Of a DNA stretch of 64,000 nucleotides, positions 1 through 8,487 are shown one piece after another. The DNA is taken from positions 1,302,001-1,366,000 of the forward strand of contig OZ243043.1 in assembly GCA_965212075.1 (NCBI GenBank), read 5' to 3'. Both the position numbers and the translations under genes were made by a program. The DNA is from CBDBUR01 sp965212075. GTDB taxonomy: Bacteria > Pseudomonadota > Alphaproteobacteria > JAPOUT01 > G958296285. Below the pieces are notes generated by a model, which did no database searches, had not been told where the DNA came from, and saw only the letters and a program-made list of their open reading frames with translations. Position 1 is the stretch's first letter, and every line of letters starts with the position of its first letter.

Positions 1-108
1 GGCGCGAATGCCGAACTCGCCTTCGCTGCCGGGCGCGGTAATCATCACCGCTTCGCCCGCAGCAATCTCAGCTTCAGGACAGAGCAGCGCATAAGAAATC
101 AAAGACAT
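1..108 (-). CDS. atpC: ATP synthase F1 epsilon subunit, N-terminal fragment
   Basis: Last gene of the ATP synthase F1 operon; the window edge cuts it after 36 codons. The visible residues begin MSLISYALLCPEAEI and contain a PGSEGEFGIRA stretch, which matches the N-terminal beta-sandwich of epsilon (usual pattern 'PGSEG-x-FG-V'). Epsilon is part of the central rotor stalk and regulates hydrolysis. ATG at 106-108 (minus) is preceded by GAGG about 7 bases upstream. It lies 22 bp downstream of the atpD stop, in the standard alphaproteobacterial order atpHAGDC. Confidence 0.88.
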   Translation of the reverse strand, partial: MSLISYALLCPEAEIAAGEAVMITAPGSEGEFGIRA

Positions 109-130
109 TTAATATCCTCACACGAAATTT

Positions 131-1576
131 TTACGCGGCATCTTGCGCCAATTTTTCGGCCTTAGCGACCGCATCTTCCACGCGCCCGACCATATAAAAA
201 GCAATCTCCGGCAAATGATCATAGACGCCGTCGCAGAGGTCTTTGAAGCCTTTGATCGTATCCTCAATGCTCACCAGCACGCCGGGCGCGCCGGTGAAGG
301 CTTCAGCTGCAAAGAAAGGCTGCGACAAAAAGCGCTCAATTTTGCGCGCGCGCGCGACGATGAGCTTGTCATCTTCGGAGAGCTCGTCCATGCCCAGAAT
401 GGCGATGATGTCCTGCAAAGACTTATAGCGCTGCAATATCTCCTGTACGCGGCGCGCGGTTTCATAATGCTCTTCGCCGACAATGCGCGGATCAAGAATC
501 CGACTCGTCGAATCCAAAGGATCAACCGCCGGATAAATGCCTTTTTCGGAAATGGCGCGGCTCAATACCGTTGTCGCGTCAAGATGGGTGAACGAAGTCG
601 CGGGCGCGGGATCGGTGAGGTCGTCGGCGGGCACATAGATCGCCTGCACCGAGGTGATCGAGCCGCTTATCGTTGATGTGATCCGCTCCTGCAATGTGCC
701 CATATCTGTCGCGAGCGTTGGCTGGTAGCCCACCGCGGAAGGAATCCGCCCTAGCAAAGCCGAAATCTCAGCGCCGGCCTGCGTGAAGCGAAAGATATTA
801 TCAACGAAAAACAAAACATCCTGCCCCTGATCGCGGAAATATTCGGCGACCGTCAGGCCGGTCAGCCCGACGCGCGCGCGCGCGCCCGGCGGCTCGTTCA
901 TTTGGCCATAAACGAGCGCGCATTTTGACTCGCCCTCGCCTTTTTCGCTGTTGACGCCGGACTCGATCATTTCCCAATAAAGATCATTGCCTTCGCGGGT
1001 GCGCTCGCCGACGCCCGCAAACACCGAATAGCCGCCATGCGCTTTGGCGATATTGTTAATCAGCTCCATGATGATGACCGTCTTGCCAACACCCGCACCG
1101 CCAAACAGGCCGATCTTGCCGCCTTTGGCATAAGGCGCGAGCAGATCAACCACCTTGATGCCGGTGACCAAAATCTCCGACTCCGTGGACTGGCTTTTGA
1201 AATCAGGCGCTTCTTGGTGGATGGCGCGCTTTTCGGTGAATTTTATCGGCCCGGCCTCGTCAACCGGCTCGCCGATCACATTCATAATGCGCCCCAGAGT
1301 CGCATCGCCAACCGGCACGGAGATCGGCGCGCCTTGATCTTCAACCGCCGCGCCGCGCACCAGACCTTCCGTCGAATCCATCGCGATCGTGCGCACGATG
1401 TTATCGCCCAGATGCTGTGCGACCTCCAAAACCAGCTCCTGCCCCCGATTGTCAACCGTCAAAGCGTTGTAAATTCGCGGTAATTGCTTTTCAAAATAAA
1501 CATCCACCACCGCGCCAACCACCTGTATCACAACGCCCTGAATGTTCTGATCCTGAACATTTTCCTGATTTTCCAT
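131..1576 (-). CDS. atpD: ATP synthase F1 beta subunit
   Basis: Catalytic subunit of F1, making ATP at the cytoplasmic face of the inner membrane. 481 residues, the usual size. P-loop GGAGVGKT with Lys165, catalytic Glu191 in the GERTREG motif, Walker B segment FFVDNIFRFTQAG near 257-268, and the DELSEDD segment toward the C-terminus. The start follows atpG by 12 bp and has an AGGAGG-like site (AACAGGAGG) just upstream. Nothing unusual; it is a confident assignment. Confidence 0.98.
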   Translation of the reverse strand: MENQENVQDQNIQGVVIQVVGAVVDVYFEKQLPRIYNALTVDNRGQELVLEVAQHLGDNIVRTIAMDSTEGLVRGAAVEDQGAPISVPVGDATLGRIMNVIGEPVDEAGPIKFTEKRAIHQEAPDFKSQSTESEILVTGIKVVDLLAPYAKGGKIGLFGGAGVGKTVIIMELINNIAKAHGGYSVFAGVGERTREGNDLYWEMIESGVNSEKGEGESKCALVYGQMNEPPGARARVGLTGLTVAEYFRDQGQDVLFFVDNIFRFTQAGAEISALLGRIPSAVGYQPTLATDMGTLQERITSTISGSITSVQAIYVPADDLTDPAPATSFTHLDATTVLSRAISEKGIYPAVDPLDSTSRILDPRIVGEEHYETARRVQEILQRYKSLQDIIAILGMDELSEDDKLIVARARKIERFLSQPFFAAEAFTGAPGVLVSIEDTIKGFKDLCDGVYDHLPEIAFYMVGRVEDAVAKAEKLAQDAA

Positions 1577-1588
1577 AATAACCTCCTG

Positions 1589-2458
1589 TTAAAGGGCTTC
1601 AGCCCCTGAAATGATTTCTACCAATTCTTTCGTGATCGCCGCCTGCCGTGTGCGATTATAAATCAGAGATAAATCGCTAATCATCTCTTCGGCATTGCGC
1701 GTGGCGCTGTCCATCGCTGTCATGCGCGCGCCCTGCTCGCCGGCCTCGTTTTCCAAAAGCCCGCGAAATAATTGCGCTGTTACATGGGAAGGCAGCAATT
1801 TATCAAGCATCTGCGCTTCATCAGGCTCATAACTATAGACCGCATGCAGCAAAGGCACGGCCTCGCGCGCGACGGGAATTAGCTGGTGCTCAACCGGCTC
1901 TTGCGTCAGCACCGAAATGAAGCGGGAATAAAAAAGCGCACAAGAATCACTCTCGCCGCTTTTGAAGCGCGCGAGCACAATGTCTGAAATATCCCGCGCC
2001 AAATCCAAAGGCGGCAAATTGGCCGGAAGCGTTTGCACGATCTTTTCGCCCCATGCGCGCCGCAGCCCTTCGCGCGCTTTCTTGCCGACGCACAAAATCG
2101 CGAACTCCTTGCCTTGACCTTCAATCTGGCGCGCGCGCTGGCGCAGCAGGCGCAAAATTTGCGTATTAAACCCGCCGCACAGGCCGCGCTCGGTGGTCAT
2201 GACGATCAAAAGATAGCGGCGGCGCGCGCGCTGTTCGTCAAAAAAGCTGCGCGCCAGCGGCGATAATTGCCCCAGCGGCGTCTGCGCGGCCAGCGCGGCG
2301 ATCGTCTGGTGCATATTTTGCGCATAAGGCCGCGCAGCAAAAATCGTCTCTTGTGCGCGGCGCAATTTGCTCACCGCCACCATCTGCATCGCACGGGTGA
2401 TCTTGCGCGTTGACCCCACAGAGTGAATACGAGAGCGCAATTCCTTTAGATTCGCCAT
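1589..2458 (-). CDS. atpG: ATP synthase F1 gamma subunit
   Basis: Central rotor shaft of F1. 289 residues. The N-terminal helix MANLKELRSRIHSVGSTRKITRAMQMVA is the family signature (here noted by its RIHSVGSTRKITRAMQ core), and the C-terminal helix has the NRTRQAAITKELVEIISGA pattern. The ATG lies 3 bp after the atpA stop, so translation is probably coupled to atpA. Length and ends are normal for the family. Confidence 0.97.
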   Translation of the reverse strand: MANLKELRSRIHSVGSTRKITRAMQMVAVSKLRRAQETIFAARPYAQNMHQTIAALAAQTPLGQLSPLARSFFDEQRARRRYLLIVMTTERGLCGGFNTQILRLLRQRARQIEGQGKEFAILCVGKKAREGLRRAWGEKIVQTLPANLPPLDLARDISDIVLARFKSGESDSCALFYSRFISVLTQEPVEHQLIPVAREAVPLLHAVYSYEPDEAQMLDKLLPSHVTAQLFRGLLENEAGEQGARMTAMDSATRNAEEMISDLSLIYNRTRQAAITKELVEIISGAEAL

Positions 2459-2461
2459 CGC

Positions 2462-3997
2462 TCAAGCCGAAGTGAAATTTTTGGCAAAATCTTCAATCGC
2501 CGCACGCAGGCGGTTTTCAACATCGTCCGTGATGCTGCCTTGATCACGAATGTCTGCGATGATGTCTTGATGATTTTGCCGCAAATGACGCAAAAGATTA
2601 TTCTCAAACGCGCCGACATCTTCAAGCGGCAGATCATCAAGAAAGCCATTTGTGCCAGCAAAAATGACGATGACCTGCTCTTCCACCGCAATCGGCGAGA
2701 ATTGATCTTGTTTGAGAACTTCGGTCAGCCGTGCGCCGCGATGCAGCATTTTTTGGGTGGCGGCGTCTAGATCGGAGCCGAACTGTGCAAAGGCGGCCAT
2801 TTCGCGATATTGCGCGAGCTCGCCTTTGATGCGGCCAGCGACCTGTTTCATCGCCTTGATCTGCGCTGCCGAGCCGACGCGGCTCACCGAAATGCCAACA
2901 TTGAGCGCCGGACGAATGCCTTGATAAAACAGATCGGTTTCCAGAAAAATCTGCCCGTCAGTGATTGAGATCACATTGGTCGGAATATAGGCCGAGACGT
3001 CATTGGCCTGCGTTTCAACGATCGGCAGAGCAGTCAGCGAGCCGCCGCCATGCGCATCATTGAGCTTGGCCGCGCGCTCAAGCAGGCGCGAATGGAGATA
3101 AAACACATCGCCCGGATAGGCTTCGCGCCCGGGCGGGCGGCGCAGCAAAAGCGACATTTGCCGATAGGCGACAGCATGTTTTGACAGATCGTCATAAATG
3201 ATCAAAGCGTGCATGCCATTGTCGCGAAAATATTCGCCCATCGTGCAGCCGGTGAAGGGTGCCAGATATTGCAAAGGCGCTGGCTCCGAAGCGGTGGCCG
3301 CAACAATGATCGTATAATCCAATGCGCCGCGCTCCTCAAGCTGCCGCGCGATCTGCGCCACTTTGGAGCGCTTCTGTCCAACGGCGACATAAATGCAAAA
3401 AAGTTTTTGCTTGTCATCTCCGGATTGATGCATTTGTTTTTGGTTCAAGATCGTATCTATCGCAATGGCGGTTTTGCCGGTCTGGCGGTCGCCGATGATG
3501 AGCTCGCGCTGGCCGCGCCCGATGGGAATGAGCGCGTCAATCGCCTTAATGCCGGTCTGCATCGGCTCATGCACCGAGCGGCGCGGAATGATCCCCGGCG
3601 CTTTGACGTCAACCTGCTGCTGGGCTTCGGCTTTGATCGGGCCTTTGCCGTCAATGGGCTGGCCAAGCGGATCAACAACGCGGCCAAGCAAAGCGCGGCC
3701 TACCGGCGTTTCCACAATCGCACCGGTGCGGCGCACTTGATCGCCCTCGCGAATGTTTTGATCCGAGCCAAAGATCACAATGCCGACATTGTCATATTCA
3801 AGATTGAGCGCCATGCCGCGAACGTCATTTTCAAACGCGACCATTTCACCGGCTTGAACGTCGGAAAGTCCATAGACGCGCGCAATGCCGTCGCCGACCG
3901 ACAAAACTTGGCCGGTCTCCGAACGCTGGGCGGTGCTGTCAAAATTACGTATTTGCTCTTTCAAAAGGCCAGAAATTTCTGCAGCGCGAATATCCAT
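2462..3997 (-). CDS. atpA: ATP synthase F1 alpha subunit
   Basis: Non-catalytic nucleotide-binding subunit of F1. 511 residues from the chosen start, beginning MDIRAAEISGLLKEQI as in other alphaproteobacteria. P-loop GDRQTGKTA is present. The open frame continues 18 codons upstream, but two adjacent ATGs follow AGGAG. The second (3997) has the better 5-base spacing and gives the conserved N-terminus, so I start there. Atypical of nothing: VISITDGQIFLE and ISVSRVGSAAQIKAM motifs are intact. Confidence 0.97.
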   Translation of the reverse strand: MDIRAAEISGLLKEQIRNFDSTAQRSETGQVLSVGDGIARVYGLSDVQAGEMVAFENDVRGMALNLEYDNVGIVIFGSDQNIREGDQVRRTGAIVETPVGRALLGRVVDPLGQPIDGKGPIKAEAQQQVDVKAPGIIPRRSVHEPMQTGIKAIDALIPIGRGQRELIIGDRQTGKTAIAIDTILNQKQMHQSGDDKQKLFCIYVAVGQKRSKVAQIARQLEERGALDYTIIVAATASEPAPLQYLAPFTGCTMGEYFRDNGMHALIIYDDLSKHAVAYRQMSLLLRRPPGREAYPGDVFYLHSRLLERAAKLNDAHGGGSLTALPIVETQANDVSAYIPTNVISITDGQIFLETDLFYQGIRPALNVGISVSRVGSAAQIKAMKQVAGRIKGELAQYREMAAFAQFGSDLDAATQKMLHRGARLTEVLKQDQFSPIAVEEQVIVIFAGTNGFLDDLPLEDVGAFENNLLRHLRQNHQDIIADIRDQGSITDDVENRLRAAIEDFAKNFTSA

Positions 3998-4013
3998 CAT
4001 ATCTCCTATTTGG

Positions 4014-4634
4014 TTAGCTCGCGTGAAAAGCCTGCGTAAAGCTTTTTTCAAGACGCGCGAGCTTGCTGCCTGTTGAGGCGTTAAACATTTGGCCTGACAT
4101 CTGCAATGTGATGCCGCCGATCAGATCGGGATTTAGATTCATTTCAATTTGCACATTATCGCCGAAATGCGCACGGCAGATGGCTTCAAGCCTCTGGCTC
4201 TGCTGATCACTCAAAGCGCGCGCGCTGGCGACGCGCACATAGGCGATTTTTTGGTGCGCAGCCATCAAAGCATCAAAACTTCCGATGATGTCGGCCAAGT
4301 CGCCGCCGCGGCCTTTCTGCAAAATGAGTCCGACAAAATTCATCGTGATGTGGCCGAGTTCCGCGCGCGTCATCACATCGCGCAAAGCTTGCTCGCGCGC
4401 GGCGGCTGCCAATGTCCGATCGCCGAAAGCCCGTTGCAGATCGCGAGATGAATCCGTCATGCGGCGCAATTTTGCCAGATCGTCGTGCACACGATCCAAG
4501 AGTGCCTCTTCTTTGGCAAGGTCAAAAAGCGCGCGCGCATAGCGCCCCGCAGCGTCAAAGCGCGATCCCTGCCCTGCTTTTTGTGCGGCGGATTGGGCGG
4601 CAGATTGTGCGGCGGATTGTGTGGCGGACGCCAT
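4014..4634 (-). CDS. atpH: ATP synthase F1 delta subunit with repeat-bearing N-terminus
   Basis: Stator subunit linking F1 to the peripheral stalk; first gene of the F1 operon. 206 residues, about 20 more than usual. The conserved part starts near residue 25 (RFDAAGRYARALFDLA) and ends with the family's I-GG-ITLQ-GQ-FNAS-G-KL-RL pattern. The extra N-terminus is four 12-bp units (4582-4629) encoding a QSAA repeat. The ATG is preceded by GAGGGAAGG. It ends 16 bp before atpA. The repeat tail is likely an unstructured leader rather than a targeting signal (inference). Confidence 0.95.
   Translation of the reverse strand: MASATQSAAQSAAQSAAQKAGQGSRFDAAGRYARALFDLAKEEALLDRVHDDLAKLRRMTDSSRDLQRAFGDRTLAAAAREQALRDVMTRAELGHITMNFVGLILQKGRGGDLADIIGSFDALMAAHQKIAYVRVASARALSDQQSQRLEAICRAHFGDNVQIEMNLNPDLIGGITLQMSGQMFNASTGSKLARLEKSFTQAFHAS
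4582..4629. repeat. 12-bp tandem repeat (4 copies) in the atpH start region
   Basis: Four consecutive 12-bp units, read on plus as TGTGCGGCGGAT, TGGGCGGCAGAT, TGTGCGGCGGAT and TGTGTGGCGGAC. They encode the Ser-Ala-Ala-Gln repeat right after the AtpH start codon. Copies 1 and 3 are identical; the others differ by 2-3 bases. The unit is a multiple of three, so the frame is kept. Confidence 0.9.
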
Positions 4635-4710
4635 CCTTCCCTCTTTTTGACACGAATATCGTAAGTGAGATCATGGGTAGCATGAGCGGCGCGCGCTCGC
4701 AAGTGCCTGT

Positions 4711-6735
4711 TTATAAAAAGCTGTGCGGGTCAACATCAATCGCACAGCGCATGGTGCGCGGTAGCGGCGGCGCGGCGGCGCGCCAGCGACGCATATAGGC
4801 CTGCATGGAAACCTCACGTCCGGCTTTGATCAGAAGCCGCATGCGATAGAGCTTTTTGCGGCGAAAAATCGGTGCCGGCGCAGGACCGAGCAGGCGCACA
4901 CCTTTATGCTGTGGACAGCTGCGCGCAAAGGTGTGCGCGTAATTTTGAAGCGCGCGGCGGTCGGTACCTGCGAGAATCACCGCAACGAGTCGGCCATAAG
5001 GCGGCCAACCGCCGCGGTGGCGCGCGGCGGCCTCTTCGGCAAGAAAGCGCGCGCGATCATTTGCGGCCAGTGCGCGCATCACCGGATGATCGGGCATATA
5101 TGTTTGCAAAAAGGCCGTTCCGGGAAACTGGTCACGTCCCGTGCGGCCTGCCACCTGCTGCAAAAGCTGAAAACTATGCTCGCTCGCGCGCAGATCGGCA
5201 TTGGCGAGCCCCAAATCAGCATCAATAATGCCCGCGACCGTCAGATAAGGAAAATGCAGGCCTTTGGCAACCATTTGGGTGCCGATTAAAATATCAATTT
5301 CACGCGCGGCCATCTGTTCAATCAGCGCGCGGCGCTCATCAATGACGCGCGGCAGATCACGCGACAAACATGCCAAGCGCGCTTGCGGGAAAAGTTTTTG
5401 TGCCTCCTCAAAAACGCGCTCAATGCCCGGACCGCACGGCGCATAGCTGGCGCGCGCATCGCAATGCGGACAGAGCGGCGGCAGCGCCTGTTGAAAACCG
5501 CAATGATGGCATAATAATTGCTCCGCGGCGGGCGCAGGGGATGTCCCGTGCTGTGCCAGCCAGACATCACAATTCGGGCAGGCAAAGCGATGACCGCATT
5601 TGCGGCACAATACCAAAGGCGCATAGCCGCGGCGATTGAGAAACAATAATGACTGCTCTTGGCGCGCCAGCGCTGCTTTGATCGCCTGTGCTAGTTCTGG
5701 CGCGATCCAAGTTTTGGGCTTTTGCGGATTTTGGCGCATATCAATGATGTTGATCTCCGGAGGCCGCGCATGTGGCCGAACACGCTGCGGCAAAGTCAAA
5801 TGTTCGGTGCGCCCGCGCTCAATGTTGGCCAATGTCTCAAGACAGGGAGTCGCCGAGCTGAGAACCACCGGAAATTTTCCCAAAGCGCCGCGCACAATCG
5901 CCATGTCGCGCGCGTGATAGATGACGCCATCTTCCTGCTTGAATCCGTCATCATGCTCTTCATCAACGACGACCAGACCCAGTTTTTGAAACGGCAAAAA
6001 CAAAGCCGAGCGCGCGCCGATTACAAGTCCGACGCGGCCAGACGCGACATCCAGCCAGAGGCGGCGGCGCGCGGCAGGCGTCAGTCCAGAATGCCAAACC
6101 GCCGCCGCAACACCAGCATAGGCTTCAAAGCGGCGGCGCATATAAGACGTCAGCGCAATTTCGGGCAATAGCATCAAAGCCTGCTTGTTCTGCGCCAGCG
6201 CCTCTTTGATCGCATCAAAGCAAATTTCAGTTTTGCCCGAGCCGGTCATGCCGTCCAAAAGCAGCGTCTTAAATTTATTTTGCGCCAGTGCCGCGCGCAT
6301 TTGCTGCGCGGCTTCGTCTTGCGCTTGAGAAAATTTCAGCTTTGATGGCGAAGGCAAAGCCTCTTCTGAGGCGCGCGAACGCCGCGCGCGCACTGGACGA
6401 AAAACCGATGAAGTGTTCAGCGTCAATTTCAGCACCGCGCCTTTGGGCGCCAAAGTATAATCAGCGACCCAGTCAATGAAAGCGCGGTGATCGTCCGGCA
6501 AAGGCGGCAGATCATACAAAGAAATCGCGCGGCGCAATTTGGCGGCGGCGATTTGAGGCTTTTTCCCAGAGCCGCCGGTTCCCCAAATCACGCCGACCAT
6601 GTCTTTATTGCGCAAAGGCACTTTGACAAACTGGCCCGCGCGCAATAGATGGCCGTCTGCCGCATCAACCGGCGGCAGATAATCGTAAGGCTCATCAAGC
6701 GCCAAAGGCAGCAAAACGGATAGGCGCGCGCTCAT
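4711..6735 (-). CDS. priA: Primosomal protein N' (PriA helicase)
   Basis: Replication-restart 3'-5' helicase that reloads the replisome at stalled forks. 674 residues. N-terminal DNA-binding domain with 'P-DY' (YDYLPPV, about 17-23), P-loop GMTGSGKTE with Lys168, DEEHDD box at 258-263, and two zinc-binding clusters of CxxC pairs near residues 380-430 (CRKCG, CPNCD, CHHCG, CPHCD). C-terminal helicase motif QVAGRTGR is intact. It sits 76 bp upstream of atpH on the same strand, a common alphaproteobacterial arrangement. No strong ribosome-binding site precedes the ATG. Confidence 0.97.
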   Translation of the reverse strand: MSARLSVLLPLALDEPYDYLPPVDAADGHLLRAGQFVKVPLRNKDMVGVIWGTGGSGKKPQIAAAKLRRAISLYDLPPLPDDHRAFIDWVADYTLAPKGAVLKLTLNTSSVFRPVRARRSRASEEALPSPSKLKFSQAQDEAAQQMRAALAQNKFKTLLLDGMTGSGKTEICFDAIKEALAQNKQALMLLPEIALTSYMRRRFEAYAGVAAAVWHSGLTPAARRRLWLDVASGRVGLVIGARSALFLPFQKLGLVVVDEEHDDGFKQEDGVIYHARDMAIVRGALGKFPVVLSSATPCLETLANIERGRTEHLTLPQRVRPHARPPEINIIDMRQNPQKPKTWIAPELAQAIKAALARQEQSLLFLNRRGYAPLVLCRKCGHRFACPNCDVWLAQHGTSPAPAAEQLLCHHCGFQQALPPLCPHCDARASYAPCGPGIERVFEEAQKLFPQARLACLSRDLPRVIDERRALIEQMAAREIDILIGTQMVAKGLHFPYLTVAGIIDADLGLANADLRASEHSFQLLQQVAGRTGRDQFPGTAFLQTYMPDHPVMRALAANDRARFLAEEAAARHRGGWPPYGRLVAVILAGTDRRALQNYAHTFARSCPQHKGVRLLGPAPAPIFRRKKLYRMRLLIKAGREVSMQAYMRRWRAAAPPLPRTMRCAIDVDPHSFL

Positions 6736-6845
6736 AAATGCTTATCGGCCATCATCACATAAAACTCTTCTCGCACAAAAAAGCAGAGTGAATTAAAATG
6801 ACCGCACAAATCAACCTTAAATGATTCGCTTCCAAATGAAATGAA

Positions 6846-7541
6846 ATGAAATTTTTCGCCGACAGCGCCGATGTCAAAGAAATCGCCCAGCTTGCCCAAG
6901 CCGGTCTGGTTGATGGCGTGACGACCAATCCGTCGCTGGTCGCCAAAAGCGGCGGCGACTTTAAGCAAATTTTGGCCGAAATCTGCCGATTGGTCGCAGG
7001 GCCGGTCTCCGCCGAGGTCGTCGCCCTGAAGGCCGACGAAATGTGCGCGCAGGCCGAAACCCTCGCGCCGATTGCCGAAAACATCGTCATCAAAGTCCCG
7101 CTCACGCAAGACGGCCTGCTCGCCTGCCAGCGTCTGCGGCAGCGCGACATCAAAGTCAATGTGACGTTATGCTTTTCCGCTGTGCAGGCGCTCGCCGCCG
7201 CGCGCGCCGGTGCTTCATATATTTCGCCCTTTATCGGCAGGCTTGATGATGCAGGCATTGACGGCATAAACCTCATTGAAGATATTCGGCGGATTTACGA
7301 TAATTATTCCGCATTTGATACCAAGATTTTGGCCGCATCGATCAGGAGCGTCAATCATATTCGCGATGCGGCGCTGGCGGGCGCAGACTGCATCACCGCG
7401 CCGCCGAAAATTCTGCGCGATGCACTCACCCATCCGCTGACCGATAAAGGCCTTCAGGATTTCCTCAACGATTGGGAAAAAACCGGACAAAAGATTACTG
7501 GACAAAAGATTGCCGGACAAAAAGTGCCGGACAAAAAGTGA
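6846..7541 (+). CDS. fsa: Transaldolase-like fructose-6-phosphate aldolase (TalC/Fsa family)
   Basis: Class I aldolase/transaldolase of the short TalC-MipB group. It forms or cleaves fructose 6-phosphate, or transfers dihydroxyacetone, in the pentose phosphate region of metabolism. The N-terminus MKFFADSADVKEI and GVTTNPSLVAKSG are family hallmarks. Schiff-base Lys83 lies in IVIKVPLT. 231 residues, slightly long because of a C-terminal tail made of (T/A)GQKI repeats. Three staggered ATGs in three frames (AAATG repeated at 6834-6848) precede the gene, and no Shine-Dalgarno site is visible. The stop codon abuts the xerC ATG. The choice between aldolase and transaldolase activity cannot be made from sequence alone. 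Confidence 0.9.
   Translation: MKFFADSADVKEIAQLAQAGLVDGVTTNPSLVAKSGGDFKQILAEICRLVAGPVSAEVVALKADEMCAQAETLAPIAENIVIKVPLTQDGLLACQRLRQRDIKVNVTLCFSAVQALAAARAGASYISPFIGRLDDAGIDGINLIEDIRRIYDNYSAFDTKILAASIRSVNHIRDAALAGADCITAPPKILRDALTHPLTDKGLQDFLNDWEKTGQKITGQKIAGQKVPDKK
7483..7540. repeat. Tandem repeat at the fsa-xerC junction
   Basis: Units read CCGGACAAAAGATTA, CTGGACAAAAGATTG (15 bp each), then CCGGACAAAAAGTG twice (14 bp). The first two and a half copies encode GQKI repeats in frame. The change to 14-bp units shifts phase so the last copy reads PDKK and supplies the TGA stop, which touches the xerC start. The repeat therefore sets where fsa ends. Confidence 0.9.
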
Positions 7542-8462
7542 ATGATCCGGAATGATCTCAAAGACTGGCTGGCTTATTGCGCCGACATCAAAAGATTAAG
7601 CCCGCTCACCGTCAAAGCCTATGGGCGCGATGTGGAATTATTTTTGACCTTCCTCAGCGATCATCTCGGCAAAGAGGCGGCGCGTGAAGATTTGGCGGCT
7701 TTGCTGCCTTCCGATTTTCGCGCTTTTTTGGCGTGGCGGCGCAACCAGAATGCGAGCGGATCAACGCGGGCGCGTGAATTATCCAGCCTGCGCGCTTTTT
7801 ATCTTTATTTGGGGCAGCAGCATAAAATAAAAAACGCGGCTTTGACGGCGATCTCCTCGCCCAAGCGCGGCCAGAACATACCGCGCGCCTTGAGTGAAAA
7901 GGCGGCGGCCACTTTAATTGACGAAGCGCGCCGCCATTCTTTCGCGCCGCGGCGTGCTGAATGGATTGCCGCGCGCGATGCGGCGATTTTGCTGATGCTC
8001 TATGGCGCGGGCTTGCGCATCTCTGAGGCGCTGAGGCTGAATGTGGAAAACATCCCGCACGACAAAAATGCGGCGATCAAAATCATCGGCAAAGGCAGCA
8101 AAGAGCGTCTTGTGCCGCTGCTGCCGGTTTTGCGCGATGCGCTGCGGGTTTATATGAGATTATGCCCTTTTTTGACCGATCAAAAAGGCGCTCTGTTTCG
8201 CGCGCAAAGCGGAAAGAGGCTGGGCGCGCGCCAAGTGCAGCTTTTGATGAAAACTTTGCGGCAAGGGCTGGGGCTGGGCGATCGCGTGACTCCTCACGCG
8301 CTGCGCCATAGCTTTGCGACTCATTTGCTGGGACATGGCGGCGATCTGCGCGCGATCCAAGAATTGCTCGGCCATGCGAGCCTATCCACAACGCAAATTT
8401 ACACCAAAATTGACACGCAGCAGATTCTTTCCATTCACCAAAAAGCGCATCCCAGAAACTAG
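7542..8462 (+). CDS. xerC: Tyrosine recombinase XerC
   Basis: Site-specific recombinase that resolves chromosome dimers at dif with XerD. 306 residues. N-terminal SAM-like core-binding domain (about 1-95) and catalytic domain with Arg159 (GAGLRISEAL), Lys184 (GKGSKER), His252 and Arg255 (HALRHSFATHLL), His278 (LLGHASLSTTQ) and nucleophile Tyr287. It directly abuts fsa and has no ribosome-binding site of its own, suggesting translational coupling. Position beside priA/fsa and the normal Xer length argue for the housekeeping enzyme, not a phage integrase. XerC versus XerD is by context. Confidence 0.93.
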   Translation: MIRNDLKDWLAYCADIKRLSPLTVKAYGRDVELFLTFLSDHLGKEAAREDLAALLPSDFRAFLAWRRNQNASGSTRARELSSLRAFYLYLGQQHKIKNAALTAISSPKRGQNIPRALSEKAAATLIDEARRHSFAPRRAEWIAARDAAILLMLYGAGLRISEALRLNVENIPHDKNAAIKIIGKGSKERLVPLLPVLRDALRVYMRLCPFLTDQKGALFRAQSGKRLGARQVQLLMKTLRQGLGLGDRVTPHALRHSFATHLLGHGGDLRAIQELLGHASLSTTQIYTKIDTQQILSIHQKAHPRN

Positions 8463-8487
8463 CTTACATATGCCCTACATATGTAAA
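8463..8487. terminator. Hairpin between convergent xerC and lpdA
   Basis: Perfect 9-bp inverted repeat TTACATATG / CATATGTAA around a 5-base loop CCCTA. It lies immediately after the xerC stop and contains the last codons and stop of lpdA. There is no T-run, so it may be a weak or bidirectional terminator or mRNA 3'-end stabiliser. Function is inferred. Confidence 0.45.

Noticed and set aside
3209..4039. 276-codon open frame opposite atpA
   Set aside because: It mirrors the atpA coding strand completely and has no family similarity or ribosome-binding site; GC-rich antisense shadow.
7542..8462. Phage or integron integrase with attachment site
   Set aside because: Length, catalytic residues and position beside priA and fsa fit housekeeping XerC; no flanking tRNA or direct repeats of att type.
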